Shown: positions 7,396 to 12,926 of the stretch, one piece after another
Numbering within the stretch: the stretch's first letter is position 1
Layout of the letters: each line of letters opens with the position of its first letter
Program-made: the position numbers and the translations under genes
Assembly: GCA_964639445.1 (NCBI GenBank)
Contig: CAZXDA010000011.1
Span: forward strand, 1-17,950
Direction: 5' to 3'
Origin: 2-01-FULL-49-22 sp964639445
GTDB taxonomy: Bacteria; Patescibacteriota; Saccharimonadia; Saccharimonadales; UBA10212
Length of the DNA stretch: 17,950 bases
Notes under the pieces: generated by a model
Told to the model about the DNA's origin: nothing
Database searches by the model: none
Seen by the model: only the letters and a program-made list of their open reading frames with translations

Positions 7396-8871
7396 TCCCC
7401 GCGCAGGCGGGGATCCAGTTCGTTGCTTCAAGTGCCGTTGTTCTTGGTTAGCTTTAACTTTTTGCCTAATGCTGCTCCAGTATTTGGCCAAACTGGCAAA
7501 AATAAAATCACCGAAATTGTCTATGGTATTCTTCAATTCGGTCGAGCGTTTACCGTGTTTGATAATGTGGCCAGTACAGACATCCTGTTCGCGGCCGCAG
7601 TCGTGACATCCAATTCTGTCCCCCTGCCGCCAGGCCCTGACGGATTTGCCAGCCTTGGGTTTTTTGAGACAGTTTGGGCACCATTTGGATATAAATTCCT
7701 GTCTGCCGAAAATTTGTAGAGCGGCCGCCATTTCGGCCTCAGAAGCTTGTGGATTTAGGTTGTGTGATGAAGTCGGGCAGTCGCCACTGTGAACAATATT
7801 ATTTTCGACAGCATAAGCACCAGCGGTGGCGATTGACTTTTGGTGAGTTTCTTCTGCCCCAAATACATACTGCGGAATAGATCGTTCGCGTAAATAGTCC
7901 ATGAATTCGCGAGCCTGATTTTCTGAAAATGGACGCTGCCAGTAAATCTGCAGCGCCGAAGGCACATCTTCCGGGTGATAACCTTGCCTTTGTTCCATAA
8001 CCAGCGCAGCTAATTTGGGGGTTACCTTTTTTACTTGCAAGGAACCAGCCACTGCCTGCGCCGAACGCCAGTGCAGCTCCCAAACTTCGGGTTTGGATGC
8101 TACCAACTCAACTGACTCTTCGTATGTGCGCGGATTTTTGATGCCAAAAAAATGTAGCTGCCCGGTCTGTGATTCCATTCTCTGATCGTGAATATCTTTA
8201 TGCGCCCGCATAGCTTGATAACCATCCGTAAAATTCAAATAATCCGGCTGCGCCAGTTTAGCTAAAGACGAACTGTAGTCTCCACCATCAATACCGAGTT
8301 GCCGATCGTTCTGTGATAAACCATCAAGTGTCAGATTATCCAGTGAAAAGAAGTGCCCCTTTACGCCTTCGTCAGTCGGTTCGAAGATCCAAACGCTGGC
8401 CATCATCCGCTCAGGCTTAAAATTCCCCCTTTTGGCAATTTCTGCCGGTAGCTCATCCCCTTCCGGGCACAAAGAAATCAGACGGAGACAGCGCCAGTCG
8501 CCGCTATTGCGCCAGTCAATAAGAATATCAGGATGTAGAGTTTGAATTTCAGCCCGTCTCAAAAAATGCGAATGGGCATTTTCGTCGTTTTTGGCCGCTT
8601 TTAATCCGTTATCAAGGAGCTGCCTAAGTGACAATCCGGTATCGGAAATTAGGTCGTTACTTTCCAGTCGGAAATCCCAACTTTTATAAAAATATCTCTC
8701 TGGAGTTTCGTTACCGCTGCGTTCGCCAATATCGCTGATGAATTCGGCGTATATCTGTTGCTTGACACTTTCAGGATCTTCGGCCGCCATCAGATGCCAG
8801 ACAGGTGCTAAAGCATCATTGTTGCGTAAGTCTTTATTAAATTCTGTATATTGGGTGGCTGTCTCGGCCAT
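7393..8871 (-). CDS. Unknown 492-aa protein with C-terminal Cys cluster (possible zinc ribbon)
   Basis: I do not recognise this family. The protein appears soluble, with no signal or TM segment. Residues 1-390 are acidic, mixed alpha/beta and rich in Trp and Tyr. A cluster W397-C398-P-N-C401 ... G421-C422-H-D-C425 ... C432 looks like a zinc ribbon, and Cys365 sits in HSGDCPTSSH. The last eight residues come from a REP-like repeat. The start is firm: ATG at 8871 with GGAGG (8880-8884 on the plus strand) eight bases upstream. That SD is in the 3' arm of a hairpin followed by six U, and a riboswitch-like leader lies before it, so expression is probably ligand-controlled. If the leader senses cobalamin, a role in cofactor use, transport or a B12-alternative process could be considered, but nothing in the protein itself shows this. 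Confidence 0.85.
   Translation of the reverse strand: MAETATQYTEFNKDLRNNDALAPVWHLMAAEDPESVKQQIYAEFISDIGERSGNETPERYFYKSWDFRLESNDLISDTGLSLRQLLDNGLKAAKNDENAHSHFLRRAEIQTLHPDILIDWRNSGDWRCLRLISLCPEGDELPAEIAKRGNFKPERMMASVWIFEPTDEGVKGHFFSLDNLTLDGLSQNDRQLGIDGGDYSSSLAKLAQPDYLNFTDGYQAMRAHKDIHDQRMESQTGQLHFFGIKNPRTYEESVELVASKPEVWELHWRSAQAVAGSLQVKKVTPKLAALVMEQRQGYHPEDVPSALQIYWQRPFSENQAREFMDYLRERSIPQYVFGAEETHQKSIATAGAYAVENNIVHSGDCPTSSHNLNPQASEAEMAAALQIFGRQEFISKWCPNCLKKPKAGKSVRAWRQGDRIGCHDCGREQDVCTGHIIKHGKRSTELKNTIDNFGDFIFASLAKYWSSIRQKVKANQEQRHLKQRTGSPPARG
7395..7414. repeat. REP-like short palindrome (ATCCCCGC-gcag-GCGGGGAT)
   Basis: A perfect 8-bp inverted repeat with a 4-base loop, in the context gtcatccccgcgcaggcggg. 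This is the form of REP-like intergenic palindromes seen in many bacterial genomes. It directly adjoins the 36-bp palindrome and encodes the last residues (TGSPPARG) of the minus-strand 492-aa gene, so that tail is probably not ancestral. I found no second copy in this window. Confidence 0.6.
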
Positions 8872-8879
8872 TTAAAAAA

Positions 8880-8897
8880 CCTCCGCCCGAGCGAAGG
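8880..8897 (-). terminator. Attenuator-like hairpin with U6 that also buries the SD
   Basis: On the minus strand CCUUCGC-UCGG-GCGGAGG forms a 7-bp stem with one G-U pair, followed by UUUUUU (8879-8874) and then the ATG at 8871. The GGAGG Shine-Dalgarno is the 3' arm. The same hairpin could therefore end transcription and block ribosome binding. Its loop and arm sequence GCTCGGG (8886-8892) is complementary to an upstream CCCGAGC (8933-8939), giving an alternative antiterminator pairing. Confidence 0.65.
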
Positions 8898-8900
8898 TTA

Positions 8901-8926
8901 AAATTACTTAACTTGTTAAGTAATTT
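8901..8926 (-). promoter_or_regulatory. AT-rich 12-bp perfect stem-loop in the leader
   Basis: AAATTACTTAAC-tt-GTTAAGTAATTT is a perfect inverted repeat with 12-bp arms and a 2-base loop, between the aptamer-like core and the terminator hairpin. It would be enclosed by the alternative CCCGAGC/GCTCGGG pairing, bringing those distant strands together. Confidence 0.6.
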
Positions 8927-8927
8927 G

Positions 8928-9034
8928 CTCCTGCTCGGGAGTCTAAGGGGCTGTATCGGACTATCACCGTTGCGGCACAGTGCTTGAGTTTCACAAGCTT
9001 CCAGCAATTTTAATTGTTAATATTTAAATCCTAG
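8928..9034 (-). promoter_or_regulatory. Candidate compact cobalamin-type riboswitch aptamer
   Basis: Read on the minus strand, the leader contains in order GGAA (9002-8999), a GCTTG-tgaaact-CAAGC stem (8998-8982), CTGTGCCGCAACGGTGA (8979-8963) and AGTCCGATACAGCC (8962-8949). These match, in the same order, the conserved GGAA / P4 with GUGAAA / CCGCAACgGU / AGUCCGgAUACcxGCC blocks of cobalamin riboswitches. The peripheral P7-P11 elements are missing, as in the short class II forms such as env8. A weak P1 is possible between CTAGG (9034-9030) and CCTTAG (8948-8943). A small hairpin CTCC-cgagca-GGAG (8941-8928) sits where the L13 kissing loop is expected. The assignment is from remembered consensus, not a covariance-model search. 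Confidence 0.6.
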
Positions 9035-9155
9035 CATATGTGCCGGTAATTACTAAAGCTGCGCCAATCAACACCGCAATCAAACCAGCAATCCAGCTAA
9101 AAATTGGAAAAGCCAGTAGCCCCAAAAACGCCAATACCATACCTAGAGTTATCAA
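9024..9155 (-). CDS. Small hydrophobic membrane peptide, 43 aa
   Basis: A short minus-strand ORF. It begins at TTG (9155-9153), with GGAGGTGA about nine bases upstream, or at an in-frame ATG five codons later (9140-9138). It ends at TAA (9026-9024). After a few residues it is almost wholly hydrophobic (MVLAFLGLLAFPIFSW, then AGLIAVLIGAALVITGTYA), enough for two short helices in a hairpin. It lies just upstream of the riboswitch-like leader on the same strand, and its end overlaps the possible P1 strand, so both may share a transcript. It is too short to assign a family. The good SD-like sequence and clean hydrophobic pattern favour a real gene. Confidence 0.5.
   Translation of the reverse strand: MITLGMVLAFLGLLAFPIFSWIAGLIAVLIGAALVITGTYARI
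9028..9033 (-). promoter_or_regulatory. Possible extended -10 element for the 492-aa gene
   Basis: On the minus strand TGC-TAGGAT resembles an extended -10 (4 of 6 hexamer matches). It would start a leader near 9021, upstream of the GGAA block but too late to include the possible P1 strand. No good -35 was seen. Transcription from farther upstream, through the 43-aa ORF, is the alternative. Confidence 0.25.
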
Positions 9156-9176
9156 CTTAACGCTTCACCTCCCAGA

Positions 9177-9231
9177 TTCAACACTAACTTATTATCTATT
9201 TACAGACAGTGGACTATTTAACAAAAAGGGT
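9177..9231. repeat. First copy of 55-bp duplicated gap flank
   Basis: These 55 bases are identical to 9332-9386 and end exactly at the first N. Exact identity of length 55 on both sides of a fixed-size gap is what results when two contig ends that overlap by an assembly k-mer are scaffolded without merging. It is probably a single locus. Confidence 0.9.
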
Positions 9232-9331
9232 NNNNNNNNNNNNNNNNNNNNNNNNNNNNNNNNNNNNNNNNNNNNNNNNNNNNNNNNNNNNNNNNNNNNN
9301 NNNNNNNNNNNNNNNNNNNNNNNNNNNNNNN
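9232..9331. other. Scaffold gap of exactly 100 N
   Basis: A run of 100 N, a common placeholder for a gap of unknown length. The identical 55-bp flanks suggest no sequence is missing and that the true join removes the N run and one copy of the flank. Any ORF crossing this run is unreliable. Confidence 0.98.
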
Positions 9332-9386
9332 TTCAACACTAACTTATTATCTATTTACAGACAGTGGACTATTTAACAAAAAGGGT
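9332..9386. repeat. Second copy of 55-bp duplicated gap flank
   Basis: Identical to 9177-9231 and beginning at the first base after the N run. See the first copy. Confidence 0.9.
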
Positions 9387-9393
9387 ACAAAAT

Positions 9394-9513
9394 ATGCTTA
9401 TGAGATTAGGAGGTTTCATCCGCCGAAACTTTTCATTGCGATATGTATCGGCAATTAAACAAATAAATTTCCGAGTCAAGCTAGACAAATTATTCACCAC
9501 TGACGTAACATAA
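9394..9513 (+). CDS. Possible small basic protein, 39 aa
   Basis: ATG at 9394 to TAA at 9511-9513. The product is short and basic (MLMRLGGFIRRNFSLRYVSA then KQINFRVKLDKLFTTDVT), with several Arg and Lys. An AAGGG lies about eight bases before the ATG, inside the duplicated gap flank. It is 25 bp upstream of a well-supported 55-aa gene on the same strand. Nothing identifies a function, and the ORF may be chance. Confidence 0.3.
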   Translation: MLMRLGGFIRRNFSLRYVSAIKQINFRVKLDKLFTTDVT

Positions 9514-9538
9514 TTAATGAAAAGTTTAGGAGGATAAA

Positions 9539-9706
9539 ATGGATACTGGTAGAAGAGTCCTGGCAATCGCTCTGGCGATTTTAGCCTTTAATTACTTTTT
9601 TGTGGCTAATTCTGCCGATCACGTCAAAATTGGCTGGATCTGGCTAGCTGTTGATGTAGTTTTCTGGTGGCCCGAACTGCGTAAAATCGTCTCTAAAGTA
9701 ATGTAG
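9539..9706 (+). CDS. Small membrane protein, 55 aa, unknown function
   Basis: The ATG at 9539 has a strong SD, AGGAGG (9528-9533), five bases upstream, and the gene ends at TAG 9704-9706. The product has two hydrophobic segments (about 7-23 and 31-46) joined by a short polar loop, with Arg/Lys at both ends. It is probably a two-helix inner-membrane protein. No family is recognised. It is convergent with the tRNA-Asn gene, nine bases away. Confidence 0.65.
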   Translation: MDTGRRVLAIALAILAFNYFFVANSADHVKIGWIWLAVDVVFWWPELRKIVSKVM

Positions 9707-9715
9707 CAAATAAAT

Positions 9716-9791
9716 TGGCTCCGGGGGCGGGATTCGAACCCGCGACCTAGTGCTTAACAGGCACCCGCTACTACCGCTGAGCTACCCCGGA
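9716..9791 (-). tRNA. trnN: tRNA-Asn (anticodon GTT), CCA encoded
   Basis: A 76-nt cloverleaf on the minus strand. The acceptor TCCGGGG pairs with CCCCGGA, followed by discriminator G and an encoded CCA. The anticodon loop is CTGTTAA, giving GTT, on a GGTGC/GCACT stem with one G-U pair. The T arm is GCGGG-TTCGAAT-CCCGC. The D arm is short (GCT/AGC with an AGCGGTAGT-type loop). Position 1-72 is U-A, the pair recognised by bacterial GatCAB on Asp-tRNA-Asn. The HNH gene ends 17 bp upstream on the same strand, so the two may share a transcript. Confidence 0.95.
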
Positions 9792-9808
9792 CTAATACCT
9801 CAAACAGT

Positions 9809-10135
9809 TTACAGCTCTATTATACCGGCTTCAACCTCTCTATGACAGTTGGCACAAACTAGTGCGCATTTATCCAGCTCTGCTTGAATGCGAGCCCAAG
9901 ACCTTGTATAACCCTCATGACTAAAGTTAAAAGACTTTTTCTCTCTGTCAATATGATGTAAGTCTAATGCTCCCTGGTATCTGTTATAGCCACATACTTG
10001 ACACCTACCGCCAAGATATTCAATGGCCATGGCTTTTAATTTACGTCTACGTCTGGCAACCGCTTGTATATTATATTCACGTCTATCTGCGTAAGTCCTG
10101 GTGTCTTTTTGTCTTTTTCTTAGTCTAATTTTCAT
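9809..10135 (-). CDS. HNH-type endonuclease-like protein
   Basis: 108 residues. A very basic N-terminus (about 1-34, rich in Arg and Lys) precedes a zinc-supported HNH fold. C45-x-x-C48 and C94-x-x-C97 make the zinc knuckles, LH60-H61-ID is the first catalytic histidine block, and N96 with H98 supplies the rest in VCANCHRE. Proteins of this size are common stand-alone HNH proteins in small bacterial and phage genomes; the target is unknown. TATAAT in a TGG-TATAAT extended -10 ends six bases before the ATG with no SD, so the mRNA is probably leaderless. tRNA-Asn follows 17 bp downstream on the same strand. No intein, intron or insertion sequence is seen nearby. Confidence 0.85.
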   Translation of the reverse strand: MKIRLRKRQKDTRTYADRREYNIQAVARRRRKLKAMAIEYLGGRCQVCGYNRYQGALDLHHIDREKKSFNFSHEGYTRSWARIQAELDKCALVCANCHREVEAGIIEL

Positions 10136-10141
10136 AGGCTT

Positions 10142-10147
10142 ATTATA
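10142..10147 (-). promoter_or_regulatory. Extended -10 promoter (TGG-TATAAT), leaderless start of HNH gene
   Basis: A consensus TATAAT with an upstream TG at the extended -10 position. The next bases are aagcct and then ATG, so initiation about seven bases downstream falls on the start codon. It is one of the clearest promoter/leaderless pairs in the window. Confidence 0.65.
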
Positions 10148-10349
10148 CCATAATTACCTCTGTTAATTAACGCAAATCTTGATGTGAATCTTACGTTAAT
10201 TTTATTGTTTGTCTGGCTTTCGGAGTCAGATTGGACACCCAAAGAGCCCGACCGTGTTCCATAACTGACCACTCTTGGGCGCCAAGATTAGGGTTAGTCC
10301 CAACCATAAGCACTATTGTTTATCAGTCTAATTAGTTATAGACTTCTAG
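10148..10349. other. Intergenic region with possible structured RNA
   Basis: There is no ORF of note. On the plus strand there are two mutually exclusive pairings. CCCAAAGAG (10238-10246) can pair with CTCTTGGG (10272-10279) with one bulge. TCTTGG-gcg-CCAAGA (10273-10287) is a perfect 6-bp hairpin that uses the same strand. A smaller stem around a TTCG loop lies at about 10211-10230, and GGTT-agtccc-AACC lies just after 10287. This could be the 5' leader of the pilin-like gene at 10365. No known RNA family is recognised. Confidence 0.3.
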
Positions 10350-10364
10350 TTGAAGGAGATTTTT

Positions 10365-10898
10365 ATGCGAAAGAAGAATGAAAGCGGCTTTGGAGTCGTA
10401 GAGTTCCTTATCGTAGCCGTCTTGATTATTGCCGTTGGCTTTGGGGGCTGGTATCTGGCCAAACGCAGTAACAAACCAAGCACCGCTAGTACAACTTCAC
10501 CAGCTGGAAATTCTCAGGTAACTACTTCCGAGCAATCAAATCAAGCTAAGTTCGCCGAGTTCTTTACGTCGTTCAACTTGGCTAAACTGGCCGTTGGTAA
10601 ACATATCAGCCCGCCAAACGACCTGCCTGTTAATACCACCACCTTTAGCAGCAACGATCAGCTTTGTGAGAATATGATAGTCAAGAAGCTTATTCCTTCT
10701 GGCAGTCTTTCAAGTGCTGTGTACGGCGTGTCCACTAAACAAGATGCGGTTCCTAAAACCGTATTCCCTAACGAACTAGGGCCAGGCCCGGGAACGAGTT
10801 CAGGATGCGGCACCTTGGGTGTTGGTGTCGGCAAATACGAATACAAAGCCTATATTGATGATGTTTTGGTAGTCGACCAGCCGTTCGAGGTTAAGTAG
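10365..10898 (+). CDS. Type IV pilin-like (pseudopilin) protein
   Basis: 177 residues from the ATG at 10365. The start is set by the SD AAGGAGA (10353-10359), and an upstream TTG at 10350 is rejected. A short basic leader MRKKNESG ends at Gly8, followed by F9-G-V-V-E13 and a hydrophobic helix to about residue 31. This is the prepilin peptidase site (cleavage before Phe, Glu at +5) of type IV pilins and pseudopilins. A Ser/Thr-rich linker (about 36-60) leads to an exported domain with Cys101 and Cys148, which could form a disulfide made by the DsbA/VKOR pair in this window. No other pilus gene is nearby, so it may be a minor pilin or an orphan surface protein. Confidence 0.75.
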   Translation: MRKKNESGFGVVEFLIVAVLIIAVGFGGWYLAKRSNKPSTASTTSPAGNSQVTTSEQSNQAKFAEFFTSFNLAKLAVGKHISPPNDLPVNTTTFSSNDQLCENMIVKKLIPSGSLSSAVYGVSTKQDAVPKTVFPNELGPGPGTSSGCGTLGVGVGKYEYKAYIDDVLVVDQPFEVK

Positions 10899-10970
10899 GT
10901 CTCCGGAGCCAAGTTTGTAATTTTTCTTACTTTCTTTTTAGTGCGGTTGCGGTATAGATTATTAACATAA

Positions 10971-11432
10971 ATGGGCGTCAGATACATAGATTCTTTATCT
11001 AAAGACTCTCCAACTTATGATTTAGCTGCCTATGTTAGTTCCGGTCTAGAGGCGGGAGATAATTGCGTAATCGTTGCCAGGCCGGCTAATGCTAAGCAAC
11101 TCTGTAATGAACTAACTAAAAAAACCGGTGACCCCGTAAGTCTTTGTGATGACAAGTTCAATGTATTTAATGCAGAAGATGTTCTGGCAGATTTTATGGT
11201 TAATAATTTGCCAGACAAGAAAAAATTTTACTCTTATTTCAATTACGTACTTGATGATGCAGTTAGAAATGATAAAAGTATTAAGGCTTATTGCGAGATG
11301 ATTGCGATATTACGGGATTCCGGTAACGAAACTGCGGCTGATAGGTTAGATAAACTCTGGAATGAATTTGCAGCCAGTATTGCCTGTCCTTGCACCCTAT
11401 TAATCCGGAGCAATTTTGCCAAGCTGGTTTGA
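10971..11432 (+). CDS. Stand-alone MEDS (DcmR-type) sensory domain protein
   Basis: 153 residues. The MEDS domain occurs N-terminal to histidine kinases and in the DcmR dichloromethane regulator, where it is thought to sense small ligands. Family-like features are SSGLEAGDNCVIVARPAN near the N-terminus (a GL.xGe..i.ia pattern), an F..A.D.L..FM segment near 66-76, and the C-terminal signature Y107-C-E-M-I-A-I-L-R-D-S-G-N followed by DRLDKLWNEF (to about 133). No kinase, HTH or receiver domain is attached. The ATG lacks an SD; TATAGA (10953-10958) lies 12 bases upstream, giving at most a very short leader. It converges on the SDR gene three bases away. Confidence 0.75.
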   Translation: MGVRYIDSLSKDSPTYDLAAYVSSGLEAGDNCVIVARPANAKQLCNELTKKTGDPVSLCDDKFNVFNAEDVLADFMVNNLPDKKKFYSYFNYVLDDAVRNDKSIKAYCEMIAILRDSGNETAADRLDKLWNEFAASIACPCTLLIRSNFAKLV

Positions 11433-11435
11433 GAG

Positions 11436-12236
11436 CTAGCTAAGCAGAGCGCCGCCGTCGACGACGATTTGCTCACCGGTCATATAACTCGATAGGTCGC
11501 TCGCCAAAAACAGTGCCACTTTGCCGATTTCATCGGGTTCGCCCATGCGGCGCATCGGAATTTTAGCCAAAAAGGCTTCGGTTTGTTTCTTGAGAGCCTC
11601 CGGATCAGATTGTGGAGCGGCTGCTTGCATAGCGGCAACTCCCGGCGTGGCAATACCGCCCGGTGCAATGGCATTGACCCAAATTTTATGCGGTGCCAGC
11701 TCCAGCGCCGAGTTTTTAGTAAAGCCCCAGACGCCGTGCTTGGAAGCGTCATAATGCGCTAGTCCAACCATTGAGGGGTGGAGCGCGTCAATTGATGTGA
11801 TGTTGATTATCTTACCGCCGCCTTGCTGCTTCATAGCCTCGGCCGCATATTTGGTGGTTAAAAAGACGCTGCGCAGGTTGACATGCATAACTTTTTCAAA
11901 CTGTTCTTCGCTCATCTGGGCGACTGGCACCGGGGGATAAATGCCGGCGTTATTAACCAAAATGTCAACCGAGCCAAACTGCTGTTGACAAACGCTAATC
12001 ATCCTTTTTACGTCTTCTTCGCTGGAAACATCAACTTTAGCCGCCATCACCACCCAGCCTTTAGCGGCTAAGTTTTGAGCCGTTTGTTGAGCGGCTGCCT
12101 CATCCAAGTCAGCTACCAGCACTTTAGCACCAGCCTCTGCCAGCCGATAAGCAATTCCTTGGCCTATACCTTTGCCAGCACCGGTGACTATCGCCGCCTT
12201 GCCGGCTAAACTAATTAATTCGTTAAGTGGTTTCAT
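11436..12236 (-). CDS. Short-chain dehydrogenase/reductase (SDR)
   Basis: 266 residues, a classical SDR of the FabG type. The Rossmann glycine motif is T18-GAGKGIG25, Asp43 at the end of strand 2 suggests NAD(H) preference, NNAG is at 95-98 and Asn120 is present. The catalytic triad is Ser148, Tyr162 and Lys166 in YDASK. The C-terminus ends in the usual YMTGEQIVVDGG pattern. Such enzymes oxidise alcohols or reduce ketones on many substrates; the sequence does not identify which. It stands alone on the minus strand. No SD is obvious, and TACAAT lies about 21 bases upstream of the ATG. Confidence 0.93.
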   Translation of the reverse strand: MKPLNELISLAGKAAIVTGAGKGIGQGIAYRLAEAGAKVLVADLDEAAAQQTAQNLAAKGWVVMAAKVDVSSEEDVKRMISVCQQQFGSVDILVNNAGIYPPVPVAQMSEEQFEKVMHVNLRSVFLTTKYAAEAMKQQGGGKIINITSIDALHPSMVGLAHYDASKHGVWGFTKNSALELAPHKIWVNAIAPGGIATPGVAAMQAAAPQSDPEALKKQTEAFLAKIPMRRMGEPDEIGKVALFLASDLSSYMTGEQIVVDGGALLS

Positions 12237-12343
12237 GCTTTAGATAATCTTAAGCTTATTGTACTTTGGTAACTCAAAATCACTCAAGTCCTTTATCACT
12301 TGCGGAAAGTGGCTTATCGCACAGATCGTAAGAAGGCTGGGGA

Positions 12344-12349
12344 TATAAT
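12344..12349 (+). promoter_or_regulatory. TATAAT -10 element before the 12369 gene
   Basis: A consensus TATAAT, 19 bases before the ATG at 12369. It leaves a short leader containing the SD AGGAGGAG (about 12357-12363). This unit is led, unlike several others in the window. No strong -35 was seen. Confidence 0.5.
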
Positions 12350-12368
12350 AGAGACAGGAGGAGTACAA

Positions 12369-12926
12369 ATGGTGAAGGTCAAAAAATTCCCAAAAGAGTC
12401 TCCGGAGTCGATGCTCGATATTTTTGAGGCGATTAAGCGGGCTTTAATTCACCGCGGTCTATTCCCTCCAAAACGAGTTACTAAAAGACCAACTCCGCAA
12501 CCTGGCGGCCGGCGGCATAAAAAGCTGATCAGCGTAGCCCAACTAGGTCATGATGTCCTGTTTAAGGCCAACACTATTTTCCCTTTTACACTCTTTCCGG
12601 ACTCGGTTATTGTCGATAGAGAAAAGGTTACATTTGTTACCCGTTATTTTTTTGGTGTGGCCAAAATTACCGGCATTCCGATCCGCGATCTGTTGAGCGT
12701 TGAGGCTGATATCGGCCCTTTCTTTGGTTCGGTGCATACTGCTTCGCGCTTTTTCAATCCTGTCCCGTATTCCGTTAAATGGCTTTGGCGGAGCGATGCT
12801 GTTAAACTGCGCAGATTACTCCAGGGCTATATTATTGCCAACGAACAGGATATTGATTGTGCGCATATTGATAACGATAAACTGGTTGCTCTGCTGAATG
12901 ATCTTGGTGGTGGTGAAACCAGATGA
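12369..12926 (+). CDS. Unknown protein with PH-like domain
   Basis: 185 residues from the ATG at 12369, chosen for its strong SD six to seven bases upstream rather than an earlier in-frame ATG at 12300. The N-terminal 50 residues are basic and Pro-rich. From about residue 55 the pattern of short beta strands (FPFTLFPDSVIVDREKVTFV, then VAKITGIPIRDLLSVEADI) followed by a C-terminal helix (DAVKLRRLLQGYIIANEQ) resembles bacterial PH-like (bPH) domains. That match is from pattern only. It overlaps the phosphoribosyltransferase start by four bases (ATGA), so the two are translationally coupled. Confidence 0.75.
   Translation: MVKVKKFPKESPESMLDIFEAIKRALIHRGLFPPKRVTKRPTPQPGGRRHKKLISVAQLGHDVLFKANTIFPFTLFPDSVIVDREKVTFVTRYFFGVAKITGIPIRDLLSVEADIGPFFGSVHTASRFFNPVPYSVKWLWRSDAVKLRRLLQGYIIANEQDIDCAHIDNDKLVALLNDLGGGETR

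Noticed and set aside
7384..7719. 111-aa plus-strand ORF after the antiporter gene
   Set aside because: It starts within the palindrome/REP element and is antisense to the 492-aa gene; low-complexity composition and no SD.
8901..8926. AT-rich inverted repeat as an insertion-sequence end
   Set aside because: No transposase, no paired end and no target duplication; it fits as part of the leader structure.
9040..9342. Plus-strand ORF running into the N gap
   Set aside because: It crosses the placeholder Ns, has no SD, and lies antisense to the better-supported 43-aa membrane peptide and the leader.
9177..9386. 55-bp direct repeat as a mobile-element target duplication or att site
   Set aside because: The copies abut the N run exactly and are identical end to end; an unmerged contig overlap explains this more simply.
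9369..9566. 65-aa minus-strand ORF
   Set aside because: It overlaps the duplicated flank and the SD and start of the 55-aa plus-strand gene, with no SD of its own.
12300..12368. Upstream in-frame start for the PH-like gene
   Set aside because: The segment contains the TATAAT promoter and SD of the ATG at 12369, so it is not translated from there.
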